Source: Oscillospiraceae bacterium
Lineage (GTDB): Bacteria > Bacillota > Clostridia > Oscillospirales > Ruminococcaceae
Length of the DNA: 33,853 nucleotides
Direction: 5' to 3'
Assembly: GCA_017436125.1 (NCBI GenBank)
Contig: JAFSDS010000041.1
Coordinates: 1 to 33,853 of the forward strand
Of this stretch, positions 29,143 to 33,853 are shown piece by piece. The notes beneath the pieces were generated by a model, which had not been told where the DNA came from, did not search any database, and saw only the letters and a list, made by a program, of their open reading frames with translations. The number at the start of each line of letters is the position of its first letter. Positions within the stretch are counted from its first letter, which is position 1. The position numbers and the translations under genes were made by a program.

Positions 29143-29811
29143 ATGGATGAAATAAGGATAATCGAAGTTAAACAAAGCGTTTTTGAAGATAATAATAAAG
29201 ACGCAGAGGAACTTCGCGCACAGCTTAAAACAGAAAAAACATTTCTTCTCAACCTTATGTCCTCTCCCGGTTCCGGAAAAACAACAACCCTCAAGGCTCT
29301 TGCAAAAGAACTTTCCGGAAAGGTAAACTGGGCGGTAATGGAAGCGGATATCGATTCCGCCGTTGATGCAGAAGCTATGCAGAAAGAGGGCGTTTGCTCC
29401 ATCCAGATACATACCGGAGGAATGTGCCATCTTGATGCGGATATGACCCGTCAGGGCCTTTGCGAGCTTGGAACCGAGGGGCTTGACCTTGTTGTTCTTG
29501 AAAACGTTGGCAACCTTGTATGCCCGGCGGAATTTGATACCGGCGCATCAAAAAACATGACAATTCTTTCCGTTCCGGAGGGCCACGATAAGCCTCTTAA
29601 ATATCCCCTTATGTATGAAACCTGCGACCTTCTTGTAATAAACAAAATCGACGTTCTGGATTATTTTGACTTTGATAAGGAAAAAGTTGTGCAGTATGCA
29701 AAAATGCGCAACCCGGATATAGATATTATTTTTATTTCCGCAAAAACCGGGGAGGGCATCCCGGAGCTTTGTGAATGGATACTTAAAAACGTTTCGGAAT
29801 GGAACAGCTAA
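29143..29811 (+). CDS. hypB: HypB-like nickel-insertion GTPase
   Basis: SIMIBI-class GTPase that delivers nickel to metalloenzyme sites. 222 residues. P-loop SPGSGKTT (41-48), MEADIDSAVDAE, the metal site Cys95-His96 in GGMCHLDADM, Cys127 in ENVGNLVCPAEFD, and guanine-specificity NKID. The His-rich stretch and the N-terminal CCxxC-type high-affinity nickel site of E. coli HypB are absent; only the G-domain metal site remains. ATG directly follows the stop of the Fe-S gene, with GAGG overlapping that gene. No hypC, hypD, hypE, hypF or hydrogenase subunit is in the window. Confidence 0.93.
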   Translation: MDEIRIIEVKQSVFEDNNKDAEELRAQLKTEKTFLLNLMSSPGSGKTTTLKALAKELSGKVNWAVMEADIDSAVDAEAMQKEGVCSIQIHTGGMCHLDADMTRQGLCELGTEGLDLVVLENVGNLVCPAEFDTGASKNMTILSVPEGHDKPLKYPLMYETCDLLVINKIDVLDYFDFDKEKVVQYAKMRNPDIDIIFISAKTGEGIPELCEWILKNVSEWNS

Positions 29812-29827
29812 AAAACGCAATAAAAAA

Positions 29828-29851
29828 ACGGCAGGTTTTTATACCTGCCGT
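29828..29851. terminator. Bidirectional terminator between hypB and RNase J
   Basis: Perfect 9-bp stem ACGGCAGGT/ACCTGCCGT with a 6-nt loop, seven A before it and ATTTTTT after it, so it serves both convergent genes. Confidence 0.93.
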
Positions 29852-29859
29852 ATTTTTTA

Positions 29860-31839
29860 TCAGTCGTTATCCGATTTGTTTAAATCTTTTTCTTTAAGTT
29901 CGTTTATGATAGGAAGGATCATGGGCGAACGCTGGGTAACGGTATAGAGATATCCGCCGAGAGAATCGCGGATCTTTGTTTTAAGGTTCTGCCAATCGCG
30001 CTTGTTTTCGGAAATTCCGGAAAGAACGGCTGTTTCAACAACGGCCTTTGCGGCGGTTATAAGCTCTTCGGAATCCTTGACGTAAACAAATCCGCGGGAA
30101 AGGATATCCGGTCCGGAAAGTATGGTGCCCTTGTCGCTGAGGGTTACGGAAACGACCATGATTCCGTCCTCGCCAAGGTGTTTTCTGTCCCTAAGAACAA
30201 CGTTGCCGACATCGCCGACGCCAAGACCGTCAACAAGAACGGCCCCTGCGGTAACGGTGGAAGCATCGTTTATTCCGTTTACGGAAACTTCGATAACCCT
30301 TCCAAGTTCCGGAATAACAACGTTGTCCTCGCTCATGCCCATCTGAACAGCAAGTTCGCTGTGTTTTTTAAGGTGTTTATATTCGCCGTGAACGGGGATG
30401 AAATACTGGGGTTTTGTAAGAGCGAGCATAAGTTTCTGCTCGTCCTGACAGGCGTGTCCGGAAACATGGATCTGGCTGTAGCGCTCATAAACAACTTCCG
30501 CTCCGAGCTTCATAAGCTCGTTAACAACTTTGCCGACATATTTTTCGTTGCCCGGAATGGGGTATGCGGAAATGATAACAAGGTCGCGGGAAGTGATGTT
30601 AACTTTTCTGTGGTCGCCGGTGGACATTCTTGTAAGGGCGGACATGGGCTCGCCCTGGCTGCCGGTGGTGACTATGCAGACTTCTTCCTCGGGCATTTTG
30701 TTTATCGCATCGAGGGAAACAACAGTACCCTCCGGTGCTTCAAGATAGCCGAGTTCAAGAGCTTTTGCAACAACCTGTTCCATGCTTCTTCCGGAAACAG
30801 CAACTTTTCTTCCGAATTTGACGGCGGAATCTATGACCATCTGTACTCTGTGTACGTTGGAGGAGAAGGTTGCAACGATTATGCGTTTATCCGCGCCGTT
30901 TTTGAAAAGAACGTCAAAGCTTTCGCCGACTACTCTTTCGCTGGGGGTACTGCCGGGGCGCTCCGCGTTGGTGGAATCCGAAAGAAGGGCAAGAACGCCT
31001 TTGTTTCCAAGTTCGCCAAAGCGGGCAAGGTCAATGATGCCGCCGCGGGTGGGAGTGTAATCGACCTTATAGTCGCCGGTCTGGATAACAACGCCCGCCG
31101 GGGTATGGATCGCAAGGGCGCAGGAATCCGGAATGGAATGGTTGACATAGATAAATTCAACGCTCATAATGCCTGCAGCAACGATATCGCCGGGTTTTAC
31201 GATGTTGAGTTTTGCAGAATTGAGAAGGTTTTTTTCCGCAAGCTTGTTTTCAATAAGCGCCATGGAAAAACGGGTTGCAAAAACCGGAATATTGAGCTTC
31301 TGAAGAAGATAGGGAACGGCGCCGATATGGTCCTCGTGGCCGTGGGTGATAAAAAGGCCCTTTATCTTCTCCTTGTTTTCTTCAAGATAGGTAAAATCCG
31401 GAATAACAAGGTCAATGCCGAGCATTTCCTCATCCGGGAAGGCCATTCCGCAGTCAACGATTATGATTTCGTTTTCGTATTCATAAACCGTAAGGTTTTT
31501 TCCGATTTCGCCAAGTCCGCCAAGGGGAATGATTTTAAGGGGCGGATTTTTGGATGCGGCGGTGGGGCGGCCGCGTTTTTTCTTGTTCCAGTTCCAGCCG
31601 GAATTTTTCTTTTCGATATTTTCGGTTTTTTGGGTTTCTTTTTTGTTTTTTGCTGCCTGTTTCTTTGCGGGAGCCTGTTTTTTTAAAATTTCTGCGGCGC
31701 TTTTTTTCGGGCGGCCGCGTTTTTTTTCGTTTTTTTCTTCTTCGTCGTGGTCATACTGGGCTTCCGGAAGGCTTGCAAGAATTTTATCAAGTTTATCAAG
31801 ATTTGATTTCTGCTGTTTTGCTCTTTGGGTATGGTTCAA
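29860..31839 (-). CDS. rnj: Ribonuclease J with basic AT-hook-like N-terminal extension
   Basis: Metallo-beta-lactamase-fold RNase with 5'-3' exo- and endonuclease activity, central to mRNA decay and rRNA maturation in Gram-positives. 659 residues, about 100 longer than B. subtilis RNase J1. The core starts at residue 101 (LKIIPLGGLGEIGKN). Zinc site THGHEDHIG, then beta-CASP motifs STNAERPGSTPSE, SGRSMEQVV, TTGSQGEPMSAL and SGHACQDE, and the family C-terminal domain. The extension is highly charged and carries two KRGRP motifs (around residues 40-44 and 88-92) like AT-hooks. Start TTG 31839 follows AGGAGG by seven bases. Confidence 0.95.
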   Translation of the reverse strand: MNHTQRAKQQKSNLDKLDKILASLPEAQYDHDEEEKNEKKRGRPKKSAAEILKKQAPAKKQAAKNKKETQKTENIEKKNSGWNWNKKKRGRPTAASKNPPLKIIPLGGLGEIGKNLTVYEYENEIIIVDCGMAFPDEEMLGIDLVIPDFTYLEENKEKIKGLFITHGHEDHIGAVPYLLQKLNIPVFATRFSMALIENKLAEKNLLNSAKLNIVKPGDIVAAGIMSVEFIYVNHSIPDSCALAIHTPAGVVIQTGDYKVDYTPTRGGIIDLARFGELGNKGVLALLSDSTNAERPGSTPSERVVGESFDVLFKNGADKRIIVATFSSNVHRVQMVIDSAVKFGRKVAVSGRSMEQVVAKALELGYLEAPEGTVVSLDAINKMPEEEVCIVTTGSQGEPMSALTRMSTGDHRKVNITSRDLVIISAYPIPGNEKYVGKVVNELMKLGAEVVYERYSQIHVSGHACQDEQKLMLALTKPQYFIPVHGEYKHLKKHSELAVQMGMSEDNVVIPELGRVIEVSVNGINDASTVTAGAVLVDGLGVGDVGNVVLRDRKHLGEDGIMVVSVTLSDKGTILSGPDILSRGFVYVKDSEELITAAKAVVETAVLSGISENKRDWQNLKTKIRDSLGGYLYTVTQRSPMILPIINELKEKDLNKSDND

Positions 31840-32054
31840 ATTTTTGCCTCCTTTTTTGTTGTTTTTAAAGTTTTATGTATTTTCCGAATTAAGTTCAATT
31901 TAATTTGCCCCAAAATGGGCGATTTTTATATTTAATTACGCAAAAATCCCGTTTTTTTGCGATTTTTTCAATATTTAACATACAAAAATACTCCAAACCG
32001 GCTTTTCGATTTGGAAAAACATGAATTATTCAATTATTCCGGACACATTTGTTA
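31840..32054 (-). promoter_or_regulatory. Long AT-rich leader of the RNase J transcript
   Basis: About 215 nt separate the strong promoter from the start codon. Two visible hairpins: CGCAAAAA/TTTTTGCG at 31939-31961 and TCCAAA/TTTGGA with inner CG pairs at 31992-32015; a weaker GCCC/GGGC lies at 31907-31920. No gene is seen here on either strand. RNase transcripts often carry leaders for self-regulation, so this is a candidate by inference. Confidence 0.45.
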
Positions 32055-32060
32055 TTTATT

Positions 32061-32089
32061 ATTGTAATTATTTTGAATGAAATTGTCAA
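32061..32089 (-). promoter_or_regulatory. Strong promoter of RNase J
   Basis: Minus-strand TTGACA (32089-32084), exactly 17 bp, TACAAT (32066-32061). The -35 is perfect and the -10 matches 5 of 6. Confidence 0.8.
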
Positions 32090-32125
32090 TAAAAATTCAA
32101 TCTGTTAAAAATAAATTCAAAAAAC

Positions 32126-32154
32126 TTGCTTTTTTCTTAATATGCCGCTATGAT
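32126..32154 (+). promoter_or_regulatory. Promoter of rnhA
   Basis: TTGCTT (32126-32131), 17-bp spacer, TATGAT (32149-32154), 35 bp before the start codon. Confidence 0.7.
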
Positions 32155-32189
32155 ATTTTTCAGAACAGGAAAGAGAGGTGACCCCCGTT

Positions 32190-32627
32190 TTGAAAGAGGT
32201 CATGATTTATACCGACGGCGCCTGCTCCGGAAATCCCGGCCCCGGAGGCTGGGGAACTATCCTTCGCTTTGGCGAACATGAAAAGGAAATTTCCGGCGGA
32301 GAGGCCGAAACAACAAATAACCGCATGGAGCTTATGGCTGTTATAAGCGGCCTTGAGGCCCTTAAAGAACCCTGCAGGGTCACCGTTGTTACGGATTCAA
32401 AATATGTTTCCGATGCGGTTACCCTTGGCTGGGCAGAGGGCTGGCGCAAAAAAGGATGGAAGAGAAGCGGAGGTTCCCCTGCGCTGAACCCGGATCTTTG
32501 GGAAAGACTTTTGAATCTTCTTGCTGTGCATGAAGTAAAATTCCAATGGATAAAGGGCCACGCAGGCCACCCGGAAAACGAACGCTGTGACGCAATGGCC
32601 GTTTCGGAATGGCATAAATTCAGATGA
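32190..32627 (+). CDS. rnhA: Ribonuclease HI
   Basis: Cuts the RNA strand of RNA-DNA hybrids. 145 residues. The catalytic set is visible: Asp in [17 protein letters not shown], Glu in [13 protein letters not shown], Asp in [10 protein letters not shown], His in [10 protein letters not shown] and Asp in RCDAMA. I prefer TTG 32190 ([10 protein letters not shown]), about ten bases after AGAGAGGTG; the frame opens at GTG 32178, which is part of that ribosome binding site, and ATG 32202 would be too short at the N terminus. Single gene with promoter and terminator. Confidence 0.94.
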   Translation: MKEVMIYTDGACSGNPGPGGWGTILRFGEHEKEISGGEAETTNNRMELMAVISGLEALKEPCRVTVVTDSKYVSDAVTLGWAEGWRKKGWKRSGGSPALNPDLWERLLNLLAVHEVKFQWIKGHAGHPENERCDAMAVSEWHKFR

Positions 32628-32636
32628 AAACAAAAG

Positions 32637-32667
32637 GCGGAAGAGTTTTTTTCTCTTCCGCTTTTTT
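32637..32667 (+). terminator. Terminator after rnhA
   Basis: 9-bp stem GCGGAAGAG/CTCTTCCGC with a loop of seven T, followed by six T. Confidence 0.92.
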
Positions 32668-32692
32668 GCAATGTTGAAAAAACGGACTTTCA

Positions 32693-32721
32693 TTGACTTA
32701 AAGCGTAAAAGTTGTTATTAT
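32693..32721 (+). promoter_or_regulatory. Promoter of the M3 peptidase gene
   Basis: TTGACT (32693-32698), 17-bp spacer, TATTAT (32716-32721) with a TG extension. Both boxes match 5 of 6. Confidence 0.75.
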
Positions 32722-32760
32722 AGCCTTGTAAAATTGTTTTGTGAAAGGAACGGTTTTTAT

Positions 32761-33853
32761 ATGGAAAATTTCAGATTTGATACTATCGAATACGTTCGCC
32801 CGGACGTTGACAAAATGGAGGAAACCTGCAAGGAATATACCGCAAAACTTCGTGCAGCAAAAACCTATGAAGAAGTAAAACAGGTTATCCTTGAATATGA
32901 CAAGGCAAGCGAAGAAGCAGAAACCATGTTCGTTGTTGCCCATATCCGCAACACCCTCAACACCACCGATAAATTCTATGAGGATGAAATGGCATTTCTT
33001 CACCAGCGTCTTCCCGTTGCCCAGGCAACTTTTACCGAATATTCCAAAGCCCTTCTCGAAAGCCCCTTTGCAAAGGATATCGACGAGGACTTTGGCCCGG
33101 AATTTCTCGAAAAGATCCGCCGCGACGTAAACTCCTTTAAGCCGGAACTTATTCCTTATCTTCAGGAACAGTCCATGCTCACAACCGAATATCAGAAACT
33201 TATGGCAACCGCAAACATCGAGTTTGACGGAAAAGTTCTTAACCTTTACGGTATCCAGAGCTACTTCGGCAATCCGGACCGCGAAGTAAGAAAAGCCGCC
33301 TTTGCAAAATATTCCGAATTCTATGCTTCCAACGAAGAAAAAATGGAAGAAATTTTTGATAAGCTCGTAAAATGCCGCACCGCCATGGGCAAAGCCCTCG
33401 GCTATGAAACTTTTACCCCCCTCGGCTATATCAACCAGGGCAGAAGCGACTATGGCCAGAAGGAAGTTGCCGCATTCCGCGAGCAGGTTAAAAACGACCT
33501 TGTTCCCCTTTGCGAAGAACTTTATAAAGCACAGGCAAAACGCATCGGCGTTGATAAGATCATGGCTTATGATGAAAAATTCATCTTCCCGGACGGCAAC
33601 GCAGAGCCTATCGGCGACGCAAAATTCCTTGTTGAACAGGCAAGAAAAATGTATCATGAACTCAGCCCCGAAACCGGCGAATTTATCGATTTCATGATCG
33701 GCCATAACCTTATGGACCTTGAAAACAAACCGGGAAAAGCTTCCACCGGTTATATGACCAGCCTTAAAAAATATAAAGCTCCCTTTGTTTTCAGCTGCTT
33801 TAACCATACCATTTTTGATATGCAGGTACTTTCTCATGAACTCGGCCATGCAT
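32761..33853 (+). CDS. M3-family oligoendopeptidase, N-terminal 364 residues (3' end outside window)
   Basis: Zinc metallopeptidase of the M3 (PepF/thimet) group that degrades oligopeptides in the cytoplasm. The frame begins MENFRFDTIEYVRPD at ATG 32761 and continues to the window edge. The helical N-terminal part is complete (EEKMEEIFDKLVKCRTAMGKALGY is typical), and the window ends exactly inside the zinc motif SHELGHA (HExxH), so the rest of the catalytic domain lies beyond. GNPDREVRKAAF and FNHTIFDMQVLSHE support an M3 oligoendopeptidase of about 560 residues. The ribosome binding site AAAGGA is about 12 bases from the ATG, slightly far. Confidence 0.92.
   Translation, partial: MENFRFDTIEYVRPDVDKMEETCKEYTAKLRAAKTYEEVKQVILEYDKASEEAETMFVVAHIRNTLNTTDKFYEDEMAFLHQRLPVAQATFTEYSKALLESPFAKDIDEDFGPEFLEKIRRDVNSFKPELIPYLQEQSMLTTEYQKLMATANIEFDGKVLNLYGIQSYFGNPDREVRKAAFAKYSEFYASNEEKMEEIFDKLVKCRTAMGKALGYETFTPLGYINQGRSDYGQKEVAAFREQVKNDLVPLCEELYKAQAKRIGVDKIMAYDEKFIFPDGNAEPIGDAKFLVEQARKMYHELSPETGEFIDFMIGHNLMDLENKPGKASTGYMTSLKKYKAPFVFSCFNHTIFDMQVLSHELGHA

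Noticed and set aside
27863-29811. Part of a NiFe hydrogenase maturation operon.
   Set aside because: A bidirectional terminator closes the cluster after hypB and another terminator lies just upstream; no hypC-F or hydrogenase subunit is in the window.

Overview
The window looks like chromosomal core-genome DNA from a low-to-moderate GC Gram-positive anaerobe of the class Clostridia (Oscillospirales-like is my best guess; no marker here proves the order). The reasons are the dgt-dnaG-rpoD gene order, RNase J, a cysteine T-box in front of cysE-cysS, the clostridial glgB-glgC-glgD-glgA glycogen cluster, AGGAGG ribosome binding sites and frequent TTG starts. I see no tRNA, rRNA, CRISPR array, recognisable phage gene or classical transposase.

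Layout. 1-7838 is mostly on the minus strand: rpoD (cut by the window edge), a small DUF559 nuclease cassette, dnaG and dgt; then lepA; a zinc-ribbon membrane protein; and a threonine-aldolase-like PLP enzyme. 7976-13924 is the plus-strand glycogen operon glgB-glgC-glgD-glgA with its own promoter, a hairpin-containing leader and a 100-bp hairpin repeat before glgA. 13927-17692 holds an M23 (SpoIIQ-like) protein, tgt, a DUF378 membrane protein and a D,D-carboxypeptidase. 17712-20653 is a cysteine-starvation operon: promoter, T-box with a TGC specifier, two tandem hairpins, cysE, a second DUF559 cassette and cysS. Then come an acyl-ACP thioesterase, a copper P-type ATPase with an extra C-terminal metal-binding domain, a lipoprotein, and an MBOAT/DHHW pair for O-acetylation of a surface polymer. 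27863-29811 is a compact three-gene cluster: zinc-finger-less hypA, a cysteine-rich double-cluster Fe-S protein and hypB. The end holds RNase J (minus, with AT-hook-like motifs and a long leader), rnhA and the start of an M3 oligoendopeptidase.

Most interesting. (1) Two ~468-bp cassettes (809-1277 and 18763-19229) each carry one 121-residue DUF559/VSR-like nuclease between hairpin-forming inverted ends. A 100-bp non-coding element (12338-12437) has the same end design. All three lie at or just after the stop codon of the upstream gene, in the same orientation as the host operon, directly after an A-tract ending in TA or CA, with no target duplication that I can see. This suggests a mobile or homing element family that moves hairpin-ended DNA. 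(2) The hypA / Fe-S / hypB cluster has no hydrogenase gene beside it and a HypA whose zinc loop is cleanly missing, which hints at a dedicated nickel-delivery route for another enzyme. (3) Several leaders (cysE T-box, MBOAT gene, glgB, RNase J) carry visible RNA structure.
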